A stretch of 64,000 bases of DNA from Paramyrothecium sp. XJ0827 (Eukaryota; Ascomycota; Sordariomycetes; Hypocreales; Stachybotryaceae): assembly GCA_020881915.1 (NCBI GenBank), contig JAJFPB010000009.1:1-64000 (forward strand). Direction: 5' to 3'. This document shows positions 12,331 to 25,400 of the stretch, in pieces. Below the pieces are notes generated by a model. That model had not been told where the DNA came from. It worked only from the letters and a program-made list of their open reading frames with translations, and did not search any database. The first letter of the stretch is position 1. Each line of letters starts with the position of its first letter. A program made the translations under genes and the position numbers.

Positions 12331-13949
12331 ACTTTATATGGCTTATTAATATTATATGCTATAAATATCTATTGTTTCTTTTTACTCTATACTTTAGGAA
12401 ATACCCCTTTAAAATAACTATAGTATAGATCTAGCTTAAACTTACGGCTTCCTGGCTGCTTCTTATTAGTATAGTATAACTATAAATGAGAATGCAAATA
12501 TATAGATCCTTATATAATAAATAATAATATAAATCTGAAGTATATAGGCTATTTATATGTATTATTAGTAAGGACTGTAGGAGGAATTACAAGAGGATAA
12601 GATTTCTAGTTTCAGACTATATAAGATGATATATATTGTGGTTTATATACTCCGTATTTCTATTAGATTATATAAGTATATGATCTATTACTAATTAGCA
12701 AGAGTTAGCCCTAGTTACCTTATACTAATAGATAACCTAATTAGTAGACTCTAATATTATATTATCCCTGCCTTCTTAATTTCTCTTTTCTATAATAAAT
12801 CTTTACTATTCTATACTATATAATATATAATATTCTATTACTAAGGTTAGTAAGCTACTAGCTTATTATTTATAAGTTACTAGAAGGGTAATAAAGTTAA
12901 TATTTATATTATAAGTACTTATTACTAAATAAGGATTAAATTTTATTACTCTTCTACCTGCAGTTTATTATAGATAATAATAGAGTATAAAAGGGTAAGT
13001 AAATTATAGTCCCTAATAGGCCATAGAGAGTTAAAGGTCTATGGCCTCTAAAATCAGATATAATAGGACTATTAAATACCTTAGGTAGGCCTAGTAGTAT
13101 AAGTAATAATATCTCTAAGTTATATAATAAAGAGGAGGATATAGGTAGGAAGGGAAATGGCCTAAAGGCAGGGTAGTATAAATACTCTAAATAGCAATTA
13201 AAACTAAATAATTAATATATGCTACTTAAATTACATCCTATTATTGCTCCTAAATCTAGCTAATACTAATAATTTAATATAATTAATCTATTATTTAGGA
13301 TCAGCAAATAATAATGCTACTATTTATATAGCTTAAATATACTAGGTTTTATAAGATAATGTATTTACCCCGAGCTATAATACTTCTAGAAACCCATATA
13401 ATATATAGTTGCTATACCCTTTATATTATATATAACCCCAGTTAAAACCTAACTAGTTATAAGGTATTAACCTAATAATCTAGCTAATAAAAGTACTGCT
13501 ATATAAATAGCTTAAATACTTGATAATCCTGTAATTATAGTTAGTTTATTAAGCTATAATATATAATTTACCTTATTATAGAATTATTAAATATACTAAT
13601 TAAGAAATACTCTAGGGCTGGGGCTAAAGAATATACTATAGTATAGAGGTAATACTATATTAGGGAACTAGTATTCTATTAATCCTGACTTAGGGTCCGC
13701 CCTATTATATATTATTTATAGGAGATAGCATAGGAAATAGGCCATATAGGCTATTATTTATTATTTACTTTACTTCTTATATAACTAGATGGTATGCTTC
13801 TTAGTATTCTGCTATAATAAATGCTAGCTATACCTACTAGCACTGTGGTTAAATAAGTCTTTGCCTTTAATCTAATAAAGGAGATAGTATCTGCTTATTG
13901 TACTTAGGTTGGCCTTAAATCTATTAAGGGTTTCTCTATTTACCTTCTG

Positions 13950-16300
13950 TTACTATAATATAGCCTGTGGCCCTATGTAGACTATTATATTTACTACTAG
14001 TAAGTTATTGCTTTTACTCTCTTTGAGGTCGGAATCTATATACCGCCTATTATTAGAACTATCTACTTAACTATTATTATGTGGCGGCGGCGGCGGCGGC
14101 AGTAGGGTAAGCTCTAAGGCAGTAGGCCATATCTTGGTATAGTAGCGTGAATATACCCTATATAGCTTATTAATACCCTTTATATACTACCTCTAATCTA
14201 ACCGCATATCTAGGTATTAGCTTATAATAGCCCTTAAATAGTATTTCTAGGTTAGGTATAGCTATATAGACTCCTTATTTATATCTTTAGGATACTTCCT
14301 GCTATTACTATATAGCTACTAAGCTACACTAAGTAATACTACTAACTTAGTAGGTTTACTATCTTAACTAGCTTGACCTAATTCTTATGAGAAGTTTGTT
14401 ATTTGCCTTGGGGCACCTATATAAATAACCTATTATATATATAGGTAGTTAAAGCTAATACCTAGAGCCGATATTACTATAATAATAGGGGAGCCAGTCG
14501 GCCTAAGCTACTATCTGATGGCCTCCTCCTTATCTTCTTTAGTTATGCTATTGTGATCCCTGGTATATGTCCCGTAGCCTAACTTAGCTACTACCTTAGC
14601 TATTAGCTTAATTATCTAGTAGTATATAATAAGTCTAGTATCCTGCCCGCCCGGAAGGTCTCCCTTGCAACCCTTGCCGGCCTGTAGGATTCGGGCCTTA
14701 TAAGGCCGTACTAGCTTCACTATGCGCTTATATAGCCCCCCAGGCCTAATGTACTGCTGTATAGTATACTATATATTTGGTTGATTTGTGGGTTCCTGTA
14801 TGATTTGCGGCCGAACTAGTATATTCCACTTAATAAATGCTAGCTTGAGATTAGGTAGTAGGGTTACTATTAATTATACTATTTGTATATAGATCTACTA
14901 CATATATAAGCCGAGTTTATATATGCTCTTCTGAAATGTGGCTATTAAGGTTAGCTAGCTTTTCTTAATAATAATATAGTTAAGCTTCTGCTTTATAATA
15001 AGCCTGTATATATAATCTAAAAAGCTTGTTATATAAGTGGCTTCTACTAATATAATAATTAGTAGCGCTAATCTTGTCTTACTGGGCTCCTATGTTATTA
15101 TTCTAATATTAGCCTTAGCTAGCTACATAAGTATATTCCTATGTAGTACTACTATTAGTACTACTACAATTATTATATCTACGCCTTCTAGAGATACTAT
15201 AACCATGAAGATAAGGCTCTTGCCCGACCTAGTGGCTAGTACGGCAATAATCTGCTCCGCTATACCTAGGCCTATTATTACTAATATAGTGTCCCTCTGG
15301 CCCGGCTATTAAAGCTGCATTATTAGGTTATTATATAGCTTCTAAGCTACTGCCTTAAGTCCCTTTTTGCCTAGTATTAGCCTTATCTAGAACCTTGCCT
15401 TCTTGTAGGTACTTAATATACTACTCTCTTTCTTCTCCTTAATATTAAACTTATTTTATTATTGCTTTTTACTGTACTTGGCCTTTTCCTTAGTAAGTAG
15501 CTTATTAAATCTAAAGAGTTATCTCTAACTCTTAGATATATGGTATATATAATGTAATACTATATTTATTATAAGTATTATTAAACTAGTATATATATAG
15601 TTAAATATCTAATATAAATAATTACTGGCCTTAGTAAGATCTATAATTAATTTTTCTTCCTTAATAGTCTTAGGTATATTAATGTCCTTAAGATTAAAGT
15701 TAGCTCTCTCTTTTGGTAGGAACTTTTTCTTTATAATAGATGCTACTACTTGCTACTACTATATGACCTTAATATTAGGTACCTCTGTATATATATAAGC
15801 CTAGCTAAGGTATCTAGATATTATCTTATTTGGCTAAACCTTCTTATCTAGCCTTAAGAATAGGTATAGGGATAGAGATACCCCTAACTTATTCTCTTAT
15901 AGAAAGATTAGCTATAATAGCTATATTACTGCAAGGAAGGTAAGTATAAGCTCTAAAATAGTAGGTAGTATAAAATAGATATTATTCCTATCGTTATTAG
16001 TCTATTCCCGGGACTTATAATATTAAATATATAATATTAGTATTCTCTTCTATAGTAATAAGCTCTAGCGTTAGTTGCCTATATTAGTGTATATTATGGA
16101 GAGGAACTTATATGCTCTTAGTAGTGGTATTAGGGATATATCTATAAGTGGGGTAAGTAACTTTAGGAATTCCTGGATACTGGCCTTATATATTGCTATG
16201 GCCTGTATATAAAGCCTTTTACCTACCTTTCTATCCCTATCCTTCTACTTAATAAAAAAAACGCTTTATAAATCCAGCCTCTGATTAATCTGGTATAATA
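13950..16300 (-). pseudogene. RIP-degraded second telomere-linked-type helicase
   Basis: Despite dozens of stops, the helicase motifs can be followed in order on the minus strand: PLLRAYKFLSIIYTN near 16.1 kb (the pre-helicase domain); IAVLATRSGKSLIFM at 15.2 kb (Walker A, RSGKS for GSGKS); LTLIATFQKS near 14.95 kb (after the lost DECH); WNILVRPQIIQEPTNQPNI near 14.8 kb; GSPIIIVISALGISFNYLYI near 14.5 kb; GAPRQITNFS near 14.42 kb (family form continues QESGRAGRDG). A poly-Pro stretch is encoded by the GGC tract at 14083-14103. The gene is of a different subtype from the one at 2.7-7.5 kb. The true ends are unclear; the N-terminal half probably runs on to about 18 kb. Confidence 0.7.
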
Positions 16301-18808
16301 AAGCCTTATTTATATTATATAAAAGCCTTATATTATTTAGATCTATTATCTATATACCACTATATTCCTTAGTATCTAGGTTATTATATACCCTATATGC
16401 TTTAATGGTTTCTATATCTCTTGTACTAAATAGTAGCAATTTATATAATATCTTCTATGCCCTTTTATACTTATTTAGAATTAATTATAGTATATACTAT
16501 ATAATATATATAGTTATCCTAAGGTATATTATTTTACCCCCATCTAATAACTAATGTACCTAATGCTTTATAATAGCTGATCTAGCTACTATTATTATAT
16601 ATAGCTACTACTGCAGGATATAACTAAAGGCTATTTCCCCCTTTTAGTATATAAACTTATTATATAAATTACTTAGCTTCTCTAGTATTATCTTATTATT
16701 ATAGCTATTATAGTAGTATACTACCTTAAAGATAATTAACTGTACTATCTAGACTAGTACTAATAGGCTACCGCTATAGTTACTTAGATTATACTAGCTA
16801 CGGAGTACCTTCTATTAGTATATTGCTTTATTCTTATTATTATTATTAGTGCCTTTTATTTACTTCTTAACCTATACTCTACCCTTGCTCCTATGGCTAG
16901 CTATTATATAGCTAAGTATAGTATAGAAGCTTAGTACTAGTAATTAAAATAGCTAGCCCCTAACCCTATAGTAGATTAGGTATATATAGAATATATATAA
17001 TATAGGCTTTAGTGCCTTATGTTCTATTTACTCCTCCGCTGGGTTCTTCTCTAATATGCCCGGTCCTAGTTTATATAGAGCGGCGAATATATTATTTATA
17101 GCCCTCCGCTATTTATTTATAGATCTAATTATATACTATAGTAGTATTACTTTCCTTTCCTACTATTTCCCTTCTTGCCCTTCTTTATTTTCTTCTTTAG
17201 TTTAGGTAAAGTAGTTACTTTCTTAGTAGACTACCCTATAGTAATATACTAATAGTTCCTTTATCTTTTAGAAGTATATCTTTAATATTAATTTATTTTT
17301 AAAGTACTAGAAGGCAATATCTCTACCTTTCTTACTAGCTCTGGCCGCAAAGTCACTAAGTACCTAGGTACACTAGTATATTATTTTCTACTCTAGTAAT
17401 TAATCTAATATAAGTCTATAGCTATCTTAGAATAGGGACTTTGCTACAGCTAATATATACTATAAGTCTCTCTTCCCTTCCTTCCCCTCTACTTTATTTA
17501 GCTGGTTTAGTAGTAGCTACGTAGGTATTTTCCTTAAAGCCTTTAGTAGTTAAAATAAAGAGCTAATCTTTATATTCTATAGCCTATAGAGATATATTAG
17601 GAACCTAGTATAGATTAATTACCTCTCTACTAATAGCTAGTTTTAGTAGGACCCTTTAATGGTAGTACCCTTCTATTTTACCTTCCGGGCTGCCCTATTA
17701 GCCCTCTTACTTAATCTAGAGATTAGGTCCTTCTTTAGACCTAATGGCTTAGTTATTACTAATAACCGCAATAGGGATTTTACTTCCTCTATATTATTAC
17801 TTATTTTATCTAGCTCTAGTTCTACTACAAAGTAGTTAATTCTTCCTTTAGCTATTAAGTATATCTATAGTATAATTACCTACTAAAGAATAAGATCTTT
17901 ATTTTATTTATACTCTAATGCCTTCCTGCTATAGTGGGGTATATAATTCTCTATAAGCTTTAGCTAGTATGTGGCTTTATTGTATTCTTCTATACTATAT
18001 GTATATATATAACTAGGATATATAGTAAGGCCTTTAATTCTTTAGTATAGCCTTCTCCTATTTAGCCTACTCTATTAAAGCCACTTAGTATCTTCTAACT
18101 TAAATAAGAATAGTAGGTTAATAGTAGTCTTTAGTTTTATTTCCTTTAAGTAATATGGCTTGCTACGTAGGTAATTAATCTAAGGTTTTACCTATTTATT
18201 TGGCCCGCCTGGTATAAGATATATCTTATACTAATAATATACTATAATATAATACTTAGTATTATAAATAAAGTCTTCTAGGCCTATATTATTTAACTCT
18301 TATTAGGTAGTTTATAGTAGTACTTATACCTCCCTATATATATAGGAAGAAGGAACTTATAAGGATATAAGGAGAAAATAAGATAAAAAAGCTAGTAAGG
18401 GGAATAGTTATAATATTATAGCTTCTCTTTCTTCCTTTTCTTTACTTTTCTTTTCTCTCTTCTTGCCTTCCCTACTAATCTTCTATTTCTAGGGCTATAT
18501 TTATAAATAAACTAAAATAAAAATGAAAGAAAAAAAAAGAAAGAAAAAAAAAAAACTATTCTATTCTATAGGTTAATTAACTCCCTAACCCCTACTAACC
18601 CCTAGTCTTTATTTATTAGCTAACTAATTAGGATTAACCTTTTTACTTAAAATCTTTTTTATTTAAATACTTAAATCTTACTACCCCTAACCTAAGTTAT
18701 TATCCCAGCAATATATAAGCAAGGGTATACCTCATTCCCGCGTACCGCGCCTGCTTTTTTACTAAAAAAGCATTAACTCATCATGGCTAGGAGGCCGCTG
18801 TCGCATCC

Positions 18809-19715
18809 CTAGACACTTGTATTAAGCATCCCGAAAGTTTTACTTAGTGCTTTTAGCTTCACAACAAGTTCCAAGCCACCTTTAACGCCTGAAACCTCCA
18901 CAGGCACATCGGAGAGATTGTAATGTAAATCCTTCTGGTCCAGTGTTTCGCATGCCAGCTCAGGCCGAAGCGCAGGGACTCTAATATTGAGGGTCGTATT
19001 TAACGAGCTGAAAGTCGGTGCTTCTAAAAGCGAGTATTTTAGAAAAACCAAATCTTCATAGGTCCATGCTAGGAACAAGTAGTTACGCAAGTATAACAGT
19101 GATACTAGTATTGAAATATCGTGAAGACTTGAGGCATCTTCAATTATCTCACCTGAAACGTTCTTCATTAAGCGAGGGGGGAGATCTCGGGAGATAAAGT
19201 TATCTTGCCAAATACTGGCTTTAGACTCCCTTACTACGTACTCATCCATCAATAGCATTCCTCCAAAAGGTGTCAGTACTAGTGAGATAGCTGCATAGAA
19301 TAGAGCGAGCAGGAGACCTAGTCGCAACGATGGACGATTTATCTCTCGAAAAGTCCCGCTGAATTCGTTGGCTGAAACCTTAAGGATGCTGAAGGTTGCA
19401 CCGCGCTGCATGCAAGCGAACGGCGTAATAACACAAGCTTGAAGACTAGCCCCAAGTAGGTATGAACTAATGGCGCTATGATGGTAGGAATTGATGTTCA
19501 GACAAAAGATGGAAGCCTGTCATCATTGATGTCGATTAAGCCATCATTTAGTCTTGATAGGTTCCAAGCGACACCTAAAACACTAGCAACGACCGCCAGG
19601 CCAGGAAGGCAACAAACACGAGTCGTACCGGAATCAGGAGTTGCAAGGGCTGATGCCACTGCACATCCTCATTGGTCTCTCGGGTGTTTGATCTGAGATT
19701 TGCTGGTATCGCCAT
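18809..19715 (-). pseudogene. Relic of a fungal multi-pass membrane protein
   Basis: An open frame of 200 codons (19411-18809) holds one clear membrane segment (RLGLLLALFYAAISLVL) followed by an extracellular-looking part with N-glycosylation sites. Upstream, two other frames give further hydrophobic pieces (LLIPVRLVFVAFLAW after an ATG at 19715, and IIAPLVHTYLGLVFKLVLL) in the right order. The gene therefore seems broken by at least three frame changes and cut at its 3' end at the edge of the AT-rich block. The layout resembles large uncharacterised fungal membrane proteins (possibly DUF3433-like); I am not sure of the family. Confidence 0.5.
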
Positions 19716-20218
19716 GGTTTGAGTTTCTGAATCATGTCAAGCTTCATTTCCCAATTCTCTGACAATCCGTGTGGCGACGCCGCATATCTCTGGGAAAAGC
19801 CTGAAGTAGTAGTCCACATTATGTGGGCATCTCAAAAGGCGAATACAAGCCTCGAATGTATTTAGCACACTTTCTTAGAATAAAACCAGGCCTGAAGGGG
19901 CCGAACAGGCTGGGTTAACGGGCAATCTACATAAGACAATCCCTGCAATTCAACAAGAGTCACGTGGAAATCCCTGCCCTCGCGCTTAGCGTTATATGTA
20001 AGTCACCGCCTGCTCACTAGGATTATAACTTTCCTTTATAAGTAGATTATCTCTTTATAATCTATAAGTTATTTGACGCTCGCCTCCATTCTAGCATAAC
20101 CGCCTTACCTACCCTAGACCCAGCACTATATATAAGTCAGGACCGAATTATCACACTTCTCTACTCGTCCTATTCTAATATACAATCTAGGTGATAAATA
20201 AAATGAAGCTATCAATCA
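19716..20218. other. Intergenic, with an orphan TATA box and short ORF
   Basis: No full gene seen. On the + strand a TATATATAA box (20127-20135) is followed 67 bp later by AAAATGAAG with ATG at 20203. That frame encodes only ten residues starting MKLSII before a TGA inside the 3' end of the ankyrin gene. It could be the 5' end of a lost secreted-protein gene, or chance. Confidence 0.35.
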
Positions 20219-21949
20219 TCAGGCCAGCAGCTTGATGATCTCCTCTGCTGCCTTGGCCAACATGGGATCATCCCTTACTTGAACTGCCATATCCGCAGCC
20301 GACTTTCCACTGCCCGCGTCAGTTGCCGTCACGTCGACACCTGCGGCAAGGAGCGCCTTGACAACACCCACAGCGCCCCGCTGCGCAGCCCAGTGCAAAA
20401 GCGTCAGGTCTCGCTGCACAACCATCGATGTGAAGCTTGTCTTCATCGTAGCCTTGGGTAGTCGGTGACCCCAGGGGATGCCGCTATAGAATGTGGCGGT
20501 AGAACTGGAGGTGCGTGTTATCAAAGTAGCGCGCGCTGCTGGATCAACGCCCTGCCCAATAAGCCGCGTTGTGAGGCCTTCCATACGACCGGTGCGATCA
20601 AGATCGCAATGAAGCGCAAGAGCATGCAGAGTTGTCCAGCCTTCTGCTGTAGGAATAGTAGGGTCCGCTCCGTGGGCGAGCAGAAGTAAAGCGGCGTCGA
20701 TTGCCTCAGTCGGGGTTTTTCCTAGCTTGTCGATGTGACGCACCCATTTGGCAACTGGAGTCAGAGCACACATGAGAGGAGTCCAACCATTCGAGTTCTT
20801 GGCGTTGACATCGAAACCTTGGTAGATGAGATGCTGCATAATGTCGATGCGGCACCCGGCGGCGGCATAGTGGAGCAGTGTCTCCTGGCCAGCATTCATG
20901 CACGCCAACAAAGTGCTCTCGTCCTCCCCCGGTAGTGTAGACAAGGTAAGGAAGAGGCGCAAGGCGTCGAGGTTCGAAGATTGGGCGGCCAGTTGAAGCG
21001 GAGAGTCACCATAGGTGTTGGGCACCGTGACTGAAGCGCCGTGTTGCAACAATAACTTGATGGCAAATTCGTTGACAATGTATTGCTCGTTCCTCCACGC
21101 ACCAACTGGTACTGGGGAAGCAACAACATGGAGAGCAGTCCAGCCGCCTGAGTCGCGTGCACTTACTTCTGCTTCCTTCTCGAGCAAGATCTTGAGCGCA
21201 CCAGTGAGGTTCGCGTTGGAGGCGGCCCCGAGCATTGAATTGCCGTGCATGTTCTCGCATTCGGGTGTCGCCCTCAAGGTGTCGATGAGGAGCTCGACCA
21301 TCCGCTCCAACTTGTAATAGCCGTAACCATCGGCAGCAAAAGATTGCCGCGGCCAAGCCAATAATGATCCATCCAGGGCCGATTCCAATGCAGTTGCCAG
21401 TGAACTGGGTGGGACAGTCATGTGGTTGAGGAAAGCTGTAACCACATCGAAATGCCAATTCAGCGCACCTAGCTCGAAAGCATACGCTTTCTGGTCGTCG
21501 TTCCATCCTTCCCATGTCAATAGATCATTGACAATGGCAACGTGTCCATAAAACGCAGCGTCTCCAAGCACTGTTTGCTCACATGCGTCATGCTTCCGGA
21601 GCTCTAGCTCCACGGCATCCTGCGTCCACAAACGCTTGACCACATCCCTATGGCCTTTCCTGGCAGCCACGTTGATGGGTCGACCAAAGTTGCAGCTCGG
21701 GCCCATGGGATCGGCACCAGCCGCCAGCAACAGCTCAACTGCATCAAGGTTGCCGCACCAGGCAGCAAGGTGCAGCGGAGGGCCGTACATGTCATGAGCA
21801 TGATTGAGATCGGGTGCAGGCGACGCATGGAGAAGAGCCTGCAACCGGTCTGAATTCTTGTCTCGAATGCTGGCAAAGATGGCGTCGGCTGGGTCTTGGA
21901 AGGCGTCTTGGAAGTGACGATTTAGTTGCTCTTCTGAGTCTGAACCCAT
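20219..21949 (-). CDS. Ankyrin-repeat protein
   Basis: A 576-residue single-exon protein. I chose the ATG at 21949 (MGSDSEEQLN) over one 55 codons upstream because the upstream stretch is low-complexity, lies in TATA-proximal sequence and has no homologous look. The protein consists of about nine or ten ankyrin repeats from residue 50 to the end, such as GPPLHLAAWCGNLDAVELLL, DSPLQLAAQSSNLDALRLFL, ETLLHYAAAGCRIDIMQHLI and LTLLHWAAQRGAVGVVKALL. There is no signal peptide, membrane segment or attached enzymatic domain, so it is probably a cytosolic protein-interaction scaffold. Ankyrin genes are abundant in fungal subtelomeres. It is on the same strand as the chitinase upstream of it. Confidence 0.9.
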   Translation of the reverse strand: MGSDSEEQLNRHFQDAFQDPADAIFASIRDKNSDRLQALLHASPAPDLNHAHDMYGPPLHLAAWCGNLDAVELLLAAGADPMGPSCNFGRPINVAARKGHRDVVKRLWTQDAVELELRKHDACEQTVLGDAAFYGHVAIVNDLLTWEGWNDDQKAYAFELGALNWHFDVVTAFLNHMTVPPSSLATALESALDGSLLAWPRQSFAADGYGYYKLERMVELLIDTLRATPECENMHGNSMLGAASNANLTGALKILLEKEAEVSARDSGGWTALHVVASPVPVGAWRNEQYIVNEFAIKLLLQHGASVTVPNTYGDSPLQLAAQSSNLDALRLFLTLSTLPGEDESTLLACMNAGQETLLHYAAAGCRIDIMQHLIYQGFDVNAKNSNGWTPLMCALTPVAKWVRHIDKLGKTPTEAIDAALLLLAHGADPTIPTAEGWTTLHALALHCDLDRTGRMEGLTTRLIGQGVDPAARATLITRTSSSTATFYSGIPWGHRLPKATMKTSFTSMVVQRDLTLLHWAAQRGAVGVVKALLAAGVDVTATDAGSGKSAADMAVQVRDDPMLAKAAEEIIKLLA

Positions 21950-22060
21950 TGTGCGGTGTTTTTGTCTGTATGCAGTGAGAGATGTGAGGAGGCGGAACAA
22001 GAAAGAAGAGGATGAGGGAGGGGTGGATGGGATGGGATGGCATGTGGGGGGTGGACCCCC

Positions 22061-22070
22061 ATTTATATAG
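22061..22070 (-). promoter_or_regulatory. TATA box of the ankyrin gene
   Basis: On the minus strand this reads CTATATAAAT, about 110 bp upstream of the ATG at 21949. This spacing supports that start. Confidence 0.5.
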
Positions 22071-22401
22071 GACAAGCCAATGTCAAGCAAAAGCAACACG
22101 CAGTTGCCTGGCACCTAAAGCCAGGGTCGCAGGCGCCAAGGAAGCTCGAAATCACTGTTGGCCTGGATCTGGAGGGCCGTCGAATATTGGGATTATTTCC
22201 AGAGACTTTTGAAGAATCCATGGGTTTATATTCAAAATCTGCTAGAATTACATTTCTCTCTTTAGACAGTTCGAAAGAAAGAAACAACCACGATCGTTCA
22301 ATAAATAATAACACAATAATTCCTGGGGGACTAGATAACCCTAAACTGCCTGTCCTTCCTCCGGTGGCATTTTGCCTCTAGCACCTCCGTTAAGAAGGAG
22401 G
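22071..22401. other. Intergenic between chitinase and ankyrin gene
   Basis: Upstream region of the ankyrin gene and 3' flank of the chitinase. No gene or repeat recognised. Confidence 0.5.
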
Positions 22402-25400
22402 TCAAGTAGGAGGAGGAGGGCCCGCATCCCCAAGCCAGTGAACCCTCCCGTTGACCATGACAAAGTTCCGACGATATCCGGATATTGGGTTGCCAGCCTG
22501 ATCGGTACCAGACGACTGGGTGGCGCCTCTTATATGATGCACCAACCGGCCGGCATTGGCAGGATCGATGGGGTCGGTTTCAGCCTGGCCAGGCGGAGGC
22601 GCCAGAATGAGCCGCAGGGCTGGGCGGCCGACGTAACCGTCCCGATAAAGTTGGTTACCCCATAGAAATATCGCTCTCGCGAGCGCGTCTCTATTCGGGA
22701 TGGTCCTGCCCTGCCCAATATACCACAGCGTATTCGCAGGAGCACCCTGTGGCACAGGGCATCGCCAATTGCGTCTCTGGGTTGCAAGCGAAGCCGTGCC
22801 GTCCACGCGTTGATTGCCTCCGTTGGGCCCCGGAACAGTTTCCCATCTCCGTGCGTGGTACATTGATATCGAAGGGGTCCCGATGAAAGTTTGGCCGGTT
22901 GCGGCTCTGGTAAATAGCCTTGGGCTGGCGTTCCAGTTTGGCCCTGCATTGGGCATGTTTGGTGGTGCTGCGAAATGGATGTGAATGACGACCCAACGAT
23001 CTGCCCGATTGAGACGCGTGTCCCGATATCGATGGAATGTCGGGTTGGTGGACGTGTCTTGCCATGGCTGCGGGCCTATCCAGTAGGCGAGCTCCAGCAT
23101 CGGGCCTTGTGTCGCAGTCCCAGTCGCCGCATCCCTGGCACTGTACCATTCCCACCGGGCATAGTGGAGGGACAGGTCACCGTTGGCGATGCCTTGAAGA
23201 ACAAGCCCTAGGCTGGGGACACGTATATCGCTGCTGGATGCCATGGCCAACACAATTCTCTTTTCCGGCTGCGTCGTCACTGACAAGGAACCCGGTTCGC
23301 GTAGAGCCAGGCTCTGCGGCGGGCCCCGCCGTTGACTCGTCGACTCATCTCCAGAGCCCTCCGTGCAGAGCTCCTCGGTGCTGCTCCTCATCTCACGAAT
23401 GCCCAATCCTGCCGCAACGGGATCGAGGAAGTTCAGTTCCATTTGTGGGCCTGGTTCGAAACCGTATCTCTGGAGATAGTTGTTCAGGCGCTCGTACTCG
23501 AGTTCCGTGTCGTACGAGCGGGCAAAGATGCTATCGTAGACTCTTCTGACATGGTCGAATCCAACGTAGTGAACAGAAAACATCATGGCAGAGATGGTGA
23601 TGATGCTCTCCCAGTCTGACATGGTGCATGGTTTGGCTCTAGGGGCGAGGTCGTAAGCAAATGAAGTATCCGCGTGCAAGATGGGGTTGAGATCCTCTCT
23701 CGGGCAAGTCGGGTCGTCCATGTAATTCTCCAGCAACTTCTCAAACTGCTTGGCCGTCTTTTGCGAATACGTGTCCTCCTCGTACTCGTCGTCTCGAGCT
23801 GCGATCTTGGGGTCGGGGCAGCAAAAGGCGCTGTCGCCATAGCACGCAGTCTGTTGCCCATCCACAAGATGGAACCCGGGTGAACGCGCCAGCATGACGC
23901 TGTCTTTCGGACAAGCGCCCTCGCAGATGTTGTCCAGTCCTCCGCCCTTGAGAAGGCCAATTTTGGGATACCACTTGCACTTTGTGCTGAAGGCGGTGGG
24001 CAGCGGGTCGGTGCAACAGAGGGCCCTGGACTCGCCACTCTTGCAGTGTCCGTGGCCTGCCCATCCTATCGTAGACGACGTCATGAATCTGTCACCGCAG
24101 ACCTTGTCGACACTGTCCGCGTCCACACACTCCGTCCAGAAGCAATTCCCATAGGCCTCGGTCACAGGGCTCTTGGTGCAGCAGGCGGTTTGAAAATTCT
24201 TCTTGCAGCCCGTTTGCAGTGACCCCACCTCAACCTCTCCGTCATTGCAACCCGGCTTACATTTGCCCGAGTTCCTGTGACCACGCCAGGTGCAGGTGGG
24301 CAGCTTGTGGTCCGCAGGGCAACAAAATCGCGTAAAACCAATCTGGTCGGCAATGGAATATTTGGAGCATATGTCCGTGTCCATCATAATCTCCTCGTGG
24401 CCGTCGCGCTGGACCTCCTTGAAACCAGAGGGACACCCCTCGAAGCAGTTTGTCCAGCGACACAGCTTTGGAAGACTTACGGGCATGGGCTTCGGCGTCT
24501 TGTCGCCAGGCGCGAATTCGGGGAAGTCGGGAGTCTTTCGACCCAGAGCCGAGTTCAGCGCCTTAATGTTGGTGCCGCTGCTATCGTCCTGGCTCAGGGC
24601 CCACACCATGAAGCCCTGAATGCATTGGCTGCGGGCTATGTTGGCCTTGAGGCGCCAGGTGACGACATCGTCAAATGTCGTCCACTGGTTCCCCCAGGAA
24701 ACAGTCTTGACGGTCCCTATACGGTCGAGGACGGGGCTGAGCTTCTTTTCCGAAATAATCTCAGCAATCTCGGGGTGCAAAAGCACGCCCACCGTATCCG
24801 AACACCTGCCGGCGTTGCCGCCCGAGCTCACACGGCACCCTAGCTTATTACAGCTTGGATCGGTGAGGGTAAAGGAACGGCTATAGAATGATATTCCCAT
24901 CGTCACCTTGCTTGGATTGATATCGTTACGCCAGAGAAGATCCAAAGCGAGCTGGATCTCGGTCATGTTCGTATGGCTATTAGCCCATGGACCGGTCCAC
25001 TCATTATCAATGTCCCATGCACCATGCATATCATAACTCATCAAGTTGAACCAATCAACCTCGGATTCTAGAGCCTTGATATCAAAGTGCCGTAGATACC
25101 AGTAGCTCGCAGGGATGGCCATTGATGTGAGCTTCTTGGATGCCCTCATCCGTGACCGTAGCTTTTTCATAAAGGTAACAATATCTTTATAATCAGAGTC
25201 CTTACCATGGCGCTCTTCAGCAACAGGGTACTCCCAGTCAATATCGACGCCATCGAGGCTGTACTTGGACATAAGAGAGACAAGCGAGTCCAGAAATATA
25301 TTTGTGTTCTTTGCCGAAGAGGCAATGTCACTAAAGGTCGTCTGCGTGGGCCCAGGGTCATTAAAGGCCCAGCCACCCAGGGCGACCCAAAGCTTAATGT

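Larger units (their letters stand above)
7900..18700. other. AT-rich block mutated by RIP
   Basis: Almost 11 kb of TpA-saturated sequence with no long open frame, the pattern expected where RIP has turned CpA into TpA. Two decayed protein-coding parts can be read on the minus strand (RNase H at 11.9-12.3 kb, helicase at 14-16.3 kb) and are listed separately. In 7.9-11.85 kb, 12.4-13.9 kb and 16.4-18.7 kb I see only fragments I cannot assign; parts of the last are probably the N-terminal half of the decayed helicase. A GGC-repeat tract lies at 14083-14103. Confidence 0.8.

Noticed and set aside
15037..15312. 91-codon ORF (+) in the AT-rich block
   Set aside because: It is the reverse strand of the helicase Walker A region; the minus strand explains it.
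22530..24064. Several ORFs over 100 codons on both strands in the chitinase
   Set aside because: GC-rich shadow frames of the 1,179-residue chitinase.
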